64,000 nt of DNA. Origin: an uncultured Clostridium sp. (GTDB lineage Bacteria; Bacillota; Clostridia; Christensenellales; CAG-138). This document shows, in pieces, positions 42,143 through 50,889 of the stretch. The stretch lies in assembly GCA_900542285.1 (NCBI GenBank), contig UQNF01000002.1, forward strand, positions 23,090-87,089, given 5' to 3'. Under the pieces are notes generated by a model. It was given only the letters and a program-made list of their open reading frames with translations, did not search any database and had not been told where the DNA came from. Position 1 is the first letter of the stretch. Each line of letters opens with the position of its first letter. A program made the translations under genes and the position numbers.

Positions 42143-42184
42143 AGATTATGGCATTTCTGTTAATCCTTAAAAACGGAAGCCGGC

Positions 42185-42679
42185 TCAGCCGCCGAAATCG
42201 GCACCGATATCTTCGCCGCCGTCAACGGTGTAGATCCATTCCACCAGGTCGCCGTCGTTCAGTATGACGCTGTCGGCGCCAACCTCGGGGAATTCGCCGT
42301 TGACACGAAGCAGCCAATAGCTTGCGTCGCCGAATGCGCCGTTTTCGATGCCGCAAATACCCTTGACGAACAGACCGTATGCTCCGTTCTCGCTGTTGAG
42401 CGCGATCGAGTGGACCTTGCATACGAGCGTAAGCGCACTGCTGACGCTGCAGCCCTTGTTGACGGTGAGTTTCTCCGAACTGTAAATGAGTCCGTCATTG
42501 GGAAGCTTCGATTTGAGGTCCGGATCGATAGCCTCGTTATTATAGGCGGTCGAAGAGTCGATAACGAATTTGATACTGATATTGTCCGCTTTATCGGTGG
42601 TATCCGGCGATTTGAATGCGCAGCCGCCGAATGCCAGCAGCAGCGCGAGCGACAGGAACAGGGAAACAAATTTCTTCAT
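42185..42679 (-). CDS. DUF4430 lipoprotein (transcobalamin-like domain)
   Basis: 164 residues. The ATG at 42679 has AAAGGAGGG upstream. The signal peptide FVSLFLSLALLLAFGGC ends in a lipobox. The body is one DUF4430 domain: ISIKFVIDSSTAYNNEAIDP at the start, YWLLRVNGEFPEVGADSVIL and NDGDLVEWIYTVDGGEDIGA at the end, the conserved N-D-G-D-x-V/I-x-W block. The fold is that of the C-terminal domain of transcobalamin. In bacteria such domains occur in surface proteins that may bind corrinoids or other ligands. Single gene, with promoter and terminator of its own. Confidence 0.88.
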   Translation of the reverse strand: MKKFVSLFLSLALLLAFGGCAFKSPDTTDKADNISIKFVIDSSTAYNNEAIDPDLKSKLPNDGLIYSSEKLTVNKGCSVSSALTLVCKVHSIALNSENGAYGLFVKGICGIENGAFGDASYWLLRVNGEFPEVGADSVILNDGDLVEWIYTVDGGEDIGADFGG

Positions 42680-42710
42680 AGGGTATGACCCTCCTTTAAC
42701 TAATGGCTTA

Positions 42711-42738
42711 ATTATACACATTTCTTAACAATTTGCAA
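42711..42738 (-). promoter_or_regulatory. Probable promoter of the DUF4430 gene
   Basis: Minus strand: -35 TTGCAA at 42733-42738, 16-base spacer, consensus -10 TATAAT at 42711-42716, about 32 bases before the start codon. Confidence 0.55.
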
Positions 42739-42795
42739 GCAAAGGTATCAAATCGCTGCAATATGGGGATATTAGGGCGTGAATACGGAGGGAAT

Positions 42796-43521
42796 ATGCT
42801 GACATTATTTATCAGAACCATAATTATTTACCTGTTCATGTTCGTGATAATGAGGCTCATGGGCAAGCGCCAGCTCAGCGATATGCAGCCCTTTGACCTT
42901 GTCGTAACGCTTCTCATTGCCAATCTCGCTTCGGTGCCGGTATCCGACCCGGCAGTACCGCTTGCATACGGCGTTGTGACGATACTTGGGCTTTTTATCA
43001 TGCAGAGGCTCGTTTCTCATATCTCGCTCAAGAGTGAGAAGATTAGGACGGTCATCTGCGGAAGTCCGCTTGTCGTCATCGCCAAGGGCGTGCTGCGTGA
43101 GGATGTTATGCGCGCGGCGAATTTTACATTGGACGACCTGTCCGAGCAGCTTCGGGACAAGGGAGTATTTTCATTTTCAGATGTTGAATATGCGATACTT
43201 GAGACCAACGGAAGCCTAAGCGTGCTGCTGAAGCCGCAGAACCAGCCGCCCACGATGGAGAGCCTGAATCTTCCGACAGACAAGGCAAGGCCTGCGCTGC
43301 TCCTGATAACCGACGGAAAGCTGCATCGGGATGCGCTCGGCGCGGCAGGCATTGAGGAAAAATACCTGAGCGGTATCCTATCCGGCATGGGCTTTTCGGG
43401 CTGCAGGGATGTGCTGTTCGCATCGCTGGACGGCAGCGGAATGCTCCATGTGCAGGGCAAGCAGCGGAAGAATGCGGAGCCGGAGGCACGGTTCTTTAAG
43501 GTAAATGGCGGAAATCGGTAA
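42796..43521 (+). CDS. DUF421 membrane protein (YetF-like)
   Basis: 241 residues, start at 42796 with GGAGGG just upstream. Three membrane helices (LTLFIRTIIIYLFMFVIMRL; FDLVVTLLIANLASVPVSDP; YGVVTILGLFIMQRLVSHIS) precede the cytoplasmic DUF421 domain. Conserved features are MRLMGKRQLSDMQPFDLVV, GSPLVVIAKGVLREDVMRAA and SFSDVEYAILETNGSLSVLL. Members such as YetF/YdfS/YkjA are spore- or envelope-linked in Bacillus, with a reported role for some in germination. The DUF4363 gene is 13 bases downstream, the usual partner. Confidence 0.9.
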   Translation: MLTLFIRTIIIYLFMFVIMRLMGKRQLSDMQPFDLVVTLLIANLASVPVSDPAVPLAYGVVTILGLFIMQRLVSHISLKSEKIRTVICGSPLVVIAKGVLREDVMRAANFTLDDLSEQLRDKGVFSFSDVEYAILETNGSLSVLLKPQNQPPTMESLNLPTDKARPALLLITDGKLHRDALGAAGIEEKYLSGILSGMGFSGCRDVLFASLDGSGMLHVQGKQRKNAEPEARFFKVNGGNR

Positions 43522-43534
43522 AGGAGGAAAAAAC

Positions 43535-43966
43535 ATGCAGTCACTGATGAAGCAAAAGTCACATAAGAAGCTGGTCCATCAGTCCGTTGCCATTGCGCTC
43601 GGGCTTGCGATAGGGTTTGCGATATTGGCAGCGGTGTTCATATTGAGCGCAGCATATATGAATTCGCTCGAAGGGGAGCTGCTTCCGCTGCTCGACAGCT
43701 GTGAGCAGGCGGCACGGTCGGGGGAGCTTGAAAGGGTAAACTCGATTGCGCTCGAAATATTGGAGCTTCTTGACAGATCGCAGGTGAAGCTCCAGCTCTT
43801 TGCGAACCATTACGACATTGAAAAATGCATGAATGCCGCGCGTCTGCTTGCGCTGCTCGGCGAAAAGGGGGATATCCCTGCGTATCTCAATTCAATAGTT
43901 GAGATAAGGAGTCAGGTGCTGTTCATCAAGGAGAACAACCGCCTGTCGCTTGGCATCATCATATAG
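43535..43966 (+). CDS. DUF4363 family protein
   Basis: 143 residues, start chosen at 43535 with an AAGGAGG site. One N-terminal membrane helix (IALGLAIGFAILAAVFILSA) and an extracytoplasmic helical domain (LLDSCEQAARSGELERVNSI, then HYDIEKCMNAARLLALLGEK). The pattern is DUF4363, small membrane proteins next to DUF421 genes in Clostridia. Function unknown. Likely forms a complex with the DUF421 protein. Confidence 0.8.
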   Translation: MQSLMKQKSHKKLVHQSVAIALGLAIGFAILAAVFILSAAYMNSLEGELLPLLDSCEQAARSGELERVNSIALEILELLDRSQVKLQLFANHYDIEKCMNAARLLALLGEKGDIPAYLNSIVEIRSQVLFIKENNRLSLGIII

Positions 43967-44097
43967 GCGCAGAGCCGGAGAAAATCGACGGAAAAATATG
44001 TAATTCACTAAGAAATATAAGATTTCCATGCAGGAAAAAAGGAATTAAAATCGAATATAGAGAATGCACGAATTTTGTTTGAAAGGATGGGGCAGGC

Positions 44098-45873
44098 ATG
44101 GCGTTACCCGATGCATGGATGCACGAACTGATGACACGGAACGATATCGTGTCGGTTATTTCCGAATACACCCATCTTTCAAGCAAGGGAGGCAGGCTGT
44201 GGGGCCTGTGTCCGTTCCATCCGGAGCGGGATCCGTCGTTCAGCGTGTCGCCCGATAAGCAGCTTTTTCATTGCTTCAGCTGCAAGGCAGGCGGCAGCGT
44301 GATCCAGTTCATCATGCAGGCGGAGAATCTGACCTATATCGAGGCGGTGCGCCATCTTGCCCAGCGCGTCGGAATGGACATGCCGAACGAGGCGGACGAC
44401 GCAAGGCTGCGCGAGGACAAGGCAAAGAGGGATAGGCTTTACAGCGCCAACCGCGAGGCTGCGCTCTTCTATGTAAAGCAGCTCTTTTCAAATGCCGGCG
44501 CGGCGGCGAGGCAGTATCTTATCGGCAGGGGCATAGACCGCAGCACGGCCGTGCGCTTTGGGCTTGGCTATGCGCCGAACGACTGGGATGCGCTGTTTCG
44601 GCATATGACGGAGCTTGGCTATTCAAGGGAGGAGCTGCTGGATGCAGGGCTTTGCGTCCGTGGGAGAAAGAACGATGAAGCGACATTCGATTTCTTCCAT
44701 GACAGGCTCATGTTCCCGGTGATCTCCGCAAGCGGCAGGGTCATAGCGTTCGGCGGCAGGATAATCTCCGGCAGCGACGGCGCAAAGTATATGAACACCG
44801 GGGATACGCTTATCTACAACAAGCGGCATAACATATACGGAATAAACCTTATGAAGGGCAAAAAGCTCTCCGAGCTCATCATGGTGGAGGGCTATATGGA
44901 TGTGATAAGCCTTCATCAGGCAGGTATCGATAATGCCGTCGCCTCGCTCGGCACCGCGCTCACCGCACAGCAGGCCAAGCTTCTCGGCAGATACGCTCCG
45001 AGCGTGTATTATGCCTATGACGGCGACAGCGCAGGGCAGAAGGCGATGCTAAGGGGCATTGATGTGCTGGAGCAAAACGGAGTCGAACCCAGGGTCATCA
45101 GGATACCGGAGGGCAAGGACCCCGATGAGTACGTCAGGGCGTACGGCACGGAAGCGTTTCTGCTTCTCAAGGATTCGTCGATATCCGCTCCCGCCTTCAG
45201 GCTGGAATACATGGCGGAAAAGTACGATTTCGCAACGCCGGACGGAAGGGAAAAGTATGCAAAGGAAGCCTGCGATTACATATCGGGGCTGGAACCGGTG
45301 GAGCGTGACCGCTATATAAGGCTCGTCTCCGAAAAAAGCGGCGTCGGCCAAGACGTGCTTCGTCAGCAGTGCGGAGAGGTCAGGCACGACGGCGGCGCAG
45401 CTCAGCAGCGTGTGATCGGCGGCGCATACAGGCGTCAGCCCGTTTTGACCGAGCGAATAAAGGCCGAACAGATGCTGCTTGCCGGCATGATGGTATCACG
45501 GGCGGATACGCAGCAAATAGTTCAGCTTCCGGATTTCTCGTATTCGCTTTTTGAAAAAACCGGGCTTGCGGACTTTGCCAAAGCACTCGTAAAGGCGTAT
45601 TCCGGGGGCGACAGTCCCGACATCACCTCGCTTATTGCCGCCTGCGAAGGCAGGGACGGCGAGTATGCCGGGGGGGCAGCCGATATGGCCGAGAGCATAA
45701 GCTTTCCGCTTGCCACGGCTAAGGACTGCATCATGACGATAAAGAAGAGCGAGCTGGACGCAAGGATAAGGGAGCTGACCGCACTGATAGATGAGGAAAC
45801 GGATCCGGACAGGCGAAGGCAATTCCAGAAGGAGCAATCCGACTTGATAATAAAGAGCAGAAGCATCAGATAG
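44098..45873 (+). CDS. dnaG: DNA primase DnaG
   Basis: 591 residues. An N-terminal CHC2 zinc finger has CPFHPERDPSFSVSPDKQLF then HCFSCKAGG. The RNA polymerase domain shows YLIGRGIDRSTAVRFGLGYA, FHDRLMFPVISASGRVIAFG and GGRII. The TOPRIM motifs are IMVEGYMDVISLHQAG (catalytic Glu), ASLGTALTAQQAKLL and YAYDGDSAGQKA (catalytic Asp pair). The C-terminal helicase-binding domain is diverged. It makes RNA primers for Okazaki fragments. A sigma factor gene follows 34 bases later, the classical macromolecular-synthesis arrangement without rpsU. GAAAGGATGG lies upstream of the ATG. Confidence 0.95.
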   Translation: MALPDAWMHELMTRNDIVSVISEYTHLSSKGGRLWGLCPFHPERDPSFSVSPDKQLFHCFSCKAGGSVIQFIMQAENLTYIEAVRHLAQRVGMDMPNEADDARLREDKAKRDRLYSANREAALFYVKQLFSNAGAAARQYLIGRGIDRSTAVRFGLGYAPNDWDALFRHMTELGYSREELLDAGLCVRGRKNDEATFDFFHDRLMFPVISASGRVIAFGGRIISGSDGAKYMNTGDTLIYNKRHNIYGINLMKGKKLSELIMVEGYMDVISLHQAGIDNAVASLGTALTAQQAKLLGRYAPSVYYAYDGDSAGQKAMLRGIDVLEQNGVEPRVIRIPEGKDPDEYVRAYGTEAFLLLKDSSISAPAFRLEYMAEKYDFATPDGREKYAKEACDYISGLEPVERDRYIRLVSEKSGVGQDVLRQQCGEVRHDGGAAQQRVIGGAYRRQPVLTERIKAEQMLLAGMMVSRADTQQIVQLPDFSYSLFEKTGLADFAKALVKAYSGGDSPDITSLIAACEGRDGEYAGGAADMAESISFPLATAKDCIMTIKKSELDARIRELTALIDEETDPDRRRQFQKEQSDLIIKSRSIR

Positions 45874-45907
45874 CATGCTGTATTCGACAGGAACACGGAG
45901 GTTAAAC

Positions 45908-47008
45908 ATGGAACACGACAGAGAAGAACTCAAAACGACGTCACAGAAGGTGGACGAGCTGATCGAAAGAGGACGCATCAGCGGCACGCTGCCCTATGAT
46001 GAATTTGAGGAAGCATTTGAGGACGAGGATATCTCCCCGGAGCAGATCGAGCTTGCGTACGACAAGATAGAGGACGCGAATATCGATGTTATCGACACCG
46101 TCGAGGGGAGCGATCTTGAAAGCATCGCCAGCGAGGATATTGCCGAGACGGATTCAAAGCTCGTCGATACGGAAGGAACCACCGTCGACGACCCGGTACG
46201 CATGTACCTCAAGGAGATAGGCAGGATACCCCTGCTTTCCATCGAGGAGGAGACGGAGCTTGCCAAGCGCATGGCGGAGGGCGACGAGGAAGCCAAGCAC
46301 AAGCTGGAGGAAGCGAACCTTCGCCTTGTCGTAAGCGTTGCCAAGCGCTATGTCGGAAGGGGAATGCAGCTTCTCGACCTCATACAGGAGGGAAACCTCG
46401 GCCTTATCAAGGCTGTGGATAAGTTCGACTACCGCAAGGGCTTCAAGTTCTCGACCTATGCGACATGGTGGATTCGTCAGGCCATCACCCGTGCCATTGC
46501 CGATCAGGCGCGCACCATCCGCATACCGGTTCATATGGTAGAAACCATCAATAAGCTCGTCAGGGTTAACCGTCAGCTTCTTCAGGAGCTTGGCAGGGAG
46601 CCCCGTCACGACGAGATCGCAAAGGCAATGGGCGTCAGCGAGGAAAAGGTGCGCGAGATAATCAAAATAGCGCAGGATCCCGTTTCGCTGGAGACCCCGA
46701 TAGGCGAGGAGGAGGATTCCCATCTCGGCGATTTCATTGCGGATGACGACGCCCCCGCCCCCGACAGCATGGCGACTCAGGCGATGCTCAAAAAGCAGCT
46801 CAACGATGTCCTTGCAACCCTCACCCCAAGGGAGGAAAAGGTGCTTCGCCTGCGCTTTGGCCTTGACGATGGCAGGACAAGGACGCTTGAGGATGTCGGC
46901 AAGGAGTTTAACGTCACCAGGGAGCGTATCCGCCAGATCGAGGCAAAGGCTTTGAGAAAGCTGCGTCATCCCAGCCGCAGCAAGAGGCTAAAGGACTATC
47001 TGGACTGA
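45908..47008 (+). CDS. rpoD: Primary sigma factor RpoD/SigA
   Basis: 366 residues, start at 45908 with GGAGG seven bases upstream. Region 1.1 is a short helical opening, then acidic sequence. Region 1.2 is DDPVRMYLKEIGRIPLLSIE. Region 2 is ANLRLVVSVAKRYVGRGMQL, LDLIQEGNLGLIKAVDKFDY and KFSTYATWWIRQAITRAIAD (-10 recognition). Regions 3 and 4 end in LTPREEKVLRLRFGLDDGRT and TRERIRQIEAKALRKLRHPS (-35 recognition). It directs RNA polymerase to the housekeeping promoters seen throughout this window (TTGACA-17-TATAAT). Confidence 0.97.
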   Translation: MEHDREELKTTSQKVDELIERGRISGTLPYDEFEEAFEDEDISPEQIELAYDKIEDANIDVIDTVEGSDLESIASEDIAETDSKLVDTEGTTVDDPVRMYLKEIGRIPLLSIEEETELAKRMAEGDEEAKHKLEEANLRLVVSVAKRYVGRGMQLLDLIQEGNLGLIKAVDKFDYRKGFKFSTYATWWIRQAITRAIADQARTIRIPVHMVETINKLVRVNRQLLQELGREPRHDEIAKAMGVSEEKVREIIKIAQDPVSLETPIGEEEDSHLGDFIADDDAPAPDSMATQAMLKKQLNDVLATLTPREEKVLRLRFGLDDGRTRTLEDVGKEFNVTRERIRQIEAKALRKLRHPSRSKRLKDYLD

Positions 47009-47098
47009 TAAGCCCTTAGTTTCGGCGGTCTGAGCCGGAATTGCTGCGAGCGTTCGGGATATTGCCAATAGCCGAGAAATGGCCGACAAACAATATAT

Positions 47099-47127
47099 TT
47101 GACAGCGGAGCGATTTTAATATAGAAT
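47099..47127 (+). promoter_or_regulatory. Sigma-A promoter of the T-box/metG transcript
   Basis: -35 TTGACA at 47099-47104 (consensus), 17-base spacer, -10 TAGAAT at 47122-47127. It is 90 bases after the rpoD stop and drives the T-box leader. Confidence 0.75.
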
Positions 47128-47133
47128 CGAACC

Positions 47134-47400
47134 GAATATGAACTATGACGGAAAGAGTAGGATATCATCCTCTGCAAAGAGAGCCGGCGGTCGGTGCAAG
47201 CCGGACGGGGGACTATCCGAACATGGCTCCCGAGTTCCCATCGCCGAACCGAATTTCGCTCAGGCCTTGGCGTGTTCGCACGTTACAGCGTCAATGAAGC
47301 CCTCGCTCTGCGGGGGGAATTAGGGTGGTACAGCGTTTTTTTCGCCCCTATGCTTGGTTTTCCCGGGCATAGGGGTATTAATTTCCCGGGAAATACCGCA
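47134..47400 (+). ncRNA. T-box leader, methionine specificity
   Basis: The 428 bases before metG hold a T-box riboswitch. Stem I features: AGAGAGCCGGCGGTCGGTGC followed by AAGCCGG (the conserved apical segment), then a specifier loop GAACATGGCTCCCGAG in which ATG is the Met codon. The T-box proper is AGGGTGGTACAGCG at 47323-47336 (consensus AGGGTGGNACCGCG, one C changed to A). Its TGGT pairs with the ACCA end of an uncharged tRNA whose discriminator is A, as in tRNA-Met. The terminator hairpin is CCCCTATGC (47345-47353) with GCATAGGGG (47367-47375), followed by TATTAATTT. Low charged tRNA-Met would let transcription into metG continue. Confidence 0.9.
47345..47384 (+). terminator. T-box terminator hairpin before metG
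   Basis: Perfect nine-base stem CCCCTATGC/GCATAGGGG with a 13-base loop, followed by an AT-rich run (TATTAATTT). It is the terminating form opposed by the antiterminator that contains the T-box sequence. Confidence 0.8.
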
Positions 47401-47436
47401 AAATTTCGGCTGAATTATATAGGAAAGGAAATGATT

Positions 47437-49437
47437 ATGGAAAACAAGACCTTTTATATCACGACCCCGATCTATTACCCGAGTGCCAAGCTGCACATCG
47501 GGCATACCTACTGCACCGTCAATACCGATGCGCTTGCACGCTACAAGCGTCTTACGGGGTATGATGTGTACTTCCTGACCGGTGCGGATGAGCACGGCCA
47601 GAAGATAGAGCGCAAGGCTGCCGAGAAGGGCGTCACCCCTCAGCAGTATGTGGATGAGATTGTTGACGGCTTCCATGCCCTGTGGAAGCTCATGGACATC
47701 TCCAATGACGGCTTTGTCCGCACGACCGATGATTATCATATCGCCTGCGTGCAGAAGGCTTTTAGGAAGCTCTATGAAAAGGGCGATATCTACAAGAGCA
47801 CCTATAAGGGCAAGTACTGCACCCCCTGCGAAGCGTTCTGGACGGAAACCCAGCTCAAGGAGAGCGGCGGCGTCTGCCCCGACTGCGGAAGGCCCGTCGA
47901 GGAGGTCACGGAGGAAAGCTACTTCCTGCGCGTCAGCAAGTATGCTCCGAGGCTCATTCAGTACATAAACGACAACTCCGATTTCATCCAGCCCGCTTCA
48001 CGCGCCAAGGAGATGCTCAATAACTTCCTGCTTCCGGGCCTTGAGGACCTCTGCGTCAGCCGCAGCACCTTCAAGTGGGGCGTGCCGGTGGATTTTGACG
48101 ACAAGCATGTGGTCTATGTTTGGTTCGATGCCGTTCTGAACTATCTGTCCAAGCTCGGCTTCCTCTCCGACGATGATTCGATGTATCGCCGCTATTGGCC
48201 TGCCGATGTGCATATCGTCGGCAAGGAGATAATGAGATTCCATACGATAGTATGGCCCATTATCCTTATGGCGCTGGATGTACCGCTGCCCAAGCATGTA
48301 TATGGTCACGGCTGGCTCGTGCTGGACGGCAAGAAGATGGGCAAGTCCACCGGAAATGTCGTTGACCCCGTCATGCTCGTAGAGCGTTACGGCGTGGATG
48401 CGATACGCTATTTCCTTCTCAGCGAGTTCCCATTCGGAAATGACGGCAGCTTTGACAACGCAACCCTCGTCACACGCATCAACAGCGACCTTGTAAACGA
48501 TTTGGGCAACCTGCTGTCGAGGACGGTTGCGATGATAGAAAAATACTTTGACGGCCGCATTCCGCAGCACGATGCTCCCGTTCCGGAGGAGGACGAAGCC
48601 ATTATCGAAGCGGCGCTTGCACTTTCCGGCCGCATTGAGGAATGCATGAATGCCTTCCATCCCAATGAGGCGCTCAGCGAGATATTCAGGCTCGTTCGTT
48701 TGTGCAACAAGTACATTGATATCACTGCTCCGTGGCTGCTTGCCAAGGATGAAAGCAAGCGGGCGAGGCTCGGCACGGTGCTGTACAACCTTGCGGAGTG
48801 CCTGCGTATAGTCGGCGTATGCTTACAGCCCTACCTCACCAGGACTTCGCCGAAGATCTTCGCCCAGCTCGGCGTTGCGGACGATGCGCTTATGAGCTTT
48901 GAAAGCATTCATGAGTTCGGCAGGATATGTGTCGGTCAGAAGGTCGAAAAGGGAGAAGCCTTGTTCCCCAGAATAGATATCAAAAAGGAGCTTGAATATC
49001 TCGAGACCCTGCTCCCCAAGAATGATGAGCCTGCAGCTCCCGAGGCAAATAAGGAAGCCTCCGCACCCTCCGATAAGGCTGAAAGCTCCGACCTGCCCGA
49101 TCTGCTCGATGAGATAAGCTATGATGACTTTGCCAAGCTCGATCTGCGCCTTGCCAAGGTAGTGGCGTGCGAGGAGGTCCCCAAGTCCAAGAAGCTGCTC
49201 AAATGCACCCTCGATTTGGGCTTTGAAACGAGGACAGTGCTCTCCGGCATCAAAAAATGGTATTCGCCCGATCAGCTCGTTGGAAAGACGGTCGTTGTCG
49301 TCGCCAATCTTGCTCCGAAGGTCATGTGCGGCATCGAAAGTCACGGCATGATACTCTGTGCGAGCGATGCAGGCGATGTCAACCTTTCCGCATTGACGAC
49401 TCTTAAAGACATGGCTCCGGGGCTCAAGGTGAGATAA
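47437..49437 (+). CDS. metG: Methionyl-tRNA synthetase
   Basis: 666 residues. The start at 47437 has AGGAAAGG eight bases upstream; the frame is open further up only because it runs through the T-box leader. The catalytic domain has the HIGH motif (AKLHIGHTYC, residues 20-23) and KMSKS as DGKKMGKSTGNVV. A metal-binding knob is CTPCEAFW and CPDCGRPV. The C-terminal 110 residues are a CsaA/Trbp111-like tRNA-binding domain (FAKLDLRLAKVVACEEVPKS, then KVMCGIESHGMILCAS) behind an Ala/Pro linker. It loads tRNA-Met with methionine. The gene is regulated by the T-box. Confidence 0.96.
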   Translation: MENKTFYITTPIYYPSAKLHIGHTYCTVNTDALARYKRLTGYDVYFLTGADEHGQKIERKAAEKGVTPQQYVDEIVDGFHALWKLMDISNDGFVRTTDDYHIACVQKAFRKLYEKGDIYKSTYKGKYCTPCEAFWTETQLKESGGVCPDCGRPVEEVTEESYFLRVSKYAPRLIQYINDNSDFIQPASRAKEMLNNFLLPGLEDLCVSRSTFKWGVPVDFDDKHVVYVWFDAVLNYLSKLGFLSDDDSMYRRYWPADVHIVGKEIMRFHTIVWPIILMALDVPLPKHVYGHGWLVLDGKKMGKSTGNVVDPVMLVERYGVDAIRYFLLSEFPFGNDGSFDNATLVTRINSDLVNDLGNLLSRTVAMIEKYFDGRIPQHDAPVPEEDEAIIEAALALSGRIEECMNAFHPNEALSEIFRLVRLCNKYIDITAPWLLAKDESKRARLGTVLYNLAECLRIVGVCLQPYLTRTSPKIFAQLGVADDALMSFESIHEFGRICVGQKVEKGEALFPRIDIKKELEYLETLLPKNDEPAAPEANKEASAPSDKAESSDLPDLLDEISYDDFAKLDLRLAKVVACEEVPKSKKLLKCTLDLGFETRTVLSGIKKWYSPDQLVGKTVVVVANLAPKVMCGIESHGMILCASDAGDVNLSALTTLKDMAPGLKVR

Positions 49438-49452
49438 GGATGAGGTAAACGC

Positions 49453-50112
49453 ATGATAACATTTTCGGATATCAAGAATAATGAAAGGATAAAGACTTTT
49501 ATCGCGCGTGCGGATGCTTCGCTGCTGGCGCTTGGCTATACGGAGCATTCCTTTGCGCACGTCGGAATGGTCAGCAGCAACGCCGCTTATATCCTTGAAA
49601 TGCTCGGCTATTCGGAGCACGAGGTCGAGCTTGTCAGGATAGCGTCCTATCTGCACGACATAGGCAACCTTGTCAACCGTGCGGACCATTCCCAGAGCGG
49701 AGCTATCATGGCATTCCGCATACTGGAGGAGATGGATATGGATGCGGAGGATCTTGCGCTTATCGTGACCGCAATAGGCAACCATGACGAGGGGACGGGC
49801 GTTCCGGTCAACGCCATTGCCGCCGCGCTCATCATTGCCGATAAGTCCGACGTTCGCCGCAGCAGGGTGCGCAACCGCAACCGCGAGACCTTCGATATTC
49901 ACGACAGGGTGAACTACTCCGTAACCGAGAGCGGTATCGCCATCGATGACGCCAAGACCGTTTTGACGCTGCGGCTGACCATCGACACCCAGTATTGCTC
50001 CATCATGGATTTCTTCGAGATATTCCTTGCCCGAATGAAGCTCTGCTGCAAGGCTGCCGAAAGGCTTGGCCTGCGGTTCGAGCTTGTCATCAACGGACAG
50101 AAGCTGCTGTGA
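49453..50112 (+). CDS. HD-domain phosphohydrolase
   Basis: 219 residues. The HD motifs are present: His in HSFAHVGMV, the HD pair in IASYLHDIGNLVNRADHSQS, then IGNHDEGTGVPV and LIIADKSDVRRSRVRNRNRE. A C-terminal part (TLRLTIDTQYCSIMDFFEIF) is alpha/beta. Members are metal-dependent phosphohydrolases of nucleotides or second messengers; the substrate is unknown. It starts 15 bases after metG and is followed by a strong terminator, so it is the last gene of the T-box operon. Confidence 0.85.
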   Translation: MITFSDIKNNERIKTFIARADASLLALGYTEHSFAHVGMVSSNAAYILEMLGYSEHEVELVRIASYLHDIGNLVNRADHSQSGAIMAFRILEEMDMDAEDLALIVTAIGNHDEGTGVPVNAIAAALIIADKSDVRRSRVRNRNRETFDIHDRVNYSVTESGIAIDDAKTVLTLRLTIDTQYCSIMDFFEIFLARMKLCCKAAERLGLRFELVINGQKLL

Positions 50113-50123
50113 TTCTATAACGC

Positions 50124-50170
50124 AAAAAGGGGCTGCTGCAAAGCTATGTCAGCTTTGCAGCAGCCCCTAA
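50124..50170. terminator. Bidirectional terminator between the HD gene and cpsD
   Basis: GGGGCTGCTGCAAAGC pairs perfectly with GCTTTGCAGCAGCCCC around a seven-base loop (TATGTCA), a 16-bp stem. A-rich sequence (CGCAAAAAG) before it and AATTCTGTTC after it let it act on the convergent HD-hydrolase and cpsD transcripts. Confidence 0.9.
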
Positions 50171-50181
50171 TTCTGTTCTGT

Positions 50182-50886
50182 TTATTTATTTGCTCCGTAC
50201 TTTCCGCTGTAGGAATTCTTGTACCTGCCATTGCGCGCGTAGTAATAGGCCTTGCCCTTGGTCTGAAGCTTGTTGATGACGACGCCGAGGATCCTGCTTC
50301 CGCCCTTTTGGAGCTGGGCGACGACCTCCTGCGCCTGACGGCTCTTCAGCTTGCTGTCGCCGATGACGAGAAGGGTACCGTCACAGCAGTTGGCTGCGAC
50401 AGCCGCATCAATGACCCTGCCAAGGGGAGGGGTGTCGATAAGGATATAGTCATAGCTCTTTCTCTGCTGCTCTATCAGCGCGGCAAAATACTTTCCGCCG
50501 AGAAGCTCGACAGGATTCGGCGGATATTTGCCGGAGAAGATGATACGGAGGTTCGGGTACTGGGTCGCAAAGGTGGCTTCCTCCGCAGTAGCAAGCCCCG
50601 ACAGCACTTCGCTGAGCCCGACTGCCGCCTTGGCATTGGCGTTTCGGCCTGCCATTACGGATTTGCGCATATCAGCGTCTATGACGAGAACCTTCTTCCC
50701 AAGCTCGGAGAGGCTCCTGCCCAGATGCAGTGCGATGGTGGTCTTGCCTTCGTTTTCGTTGTAGCTCGTCAGTGCGATGACCTTGATGTCCTGGCCGCAG
50801 AACTGGACGTTGGTACGGAGTACCTTATAGGCTTCCTGAGTGAAATAGTCCTCATTGCCCGGCAATGATAGCTTAATGTTTTCCAT
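50182..50886 (-). CDS. cpsD: CpsD/CapB-type tyrosine-protein kinase
   Basis: 234 residues. The BY-kinase motifs are Walker A NENEGKTTIALHLG, Walker A' VLVIDADMRKSVM and Walker B YILIDTPPLG. The C-terminus is a Tyr cluster (KAYYYARNGRYKNSYSGKYG) with six Tyr that would be autophosphorylated. It controls exopolysaccharide chain length with CpsC and is reversed by CpsB, both nearby. cpsC ends four bases upstream of its start, so they are one operon. Confidence 0.93.
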   Translation of the reverse strand: MENIKLSLPGNEDYFTQEAYKVLRTNVQFCGQDIKVIALTSYNENEGKTTIALHLGRSLSELGKKVLVIDADMRKSVMAGRNANAKAAVGLSEVLSGLATAEEATFATQYPNLRIIFSGKYPPNPVELLGGKYFAALIEQQRKSYDYILIDTPPLGRVIDAAVAANCCDGTLLVIGDSKLKSRQAQEVVAQLQKGGSRILGVVINKLQTKGKAYYYARNGRYKNSYSGKYGANK

Positions 50887-50889
50887 TGG

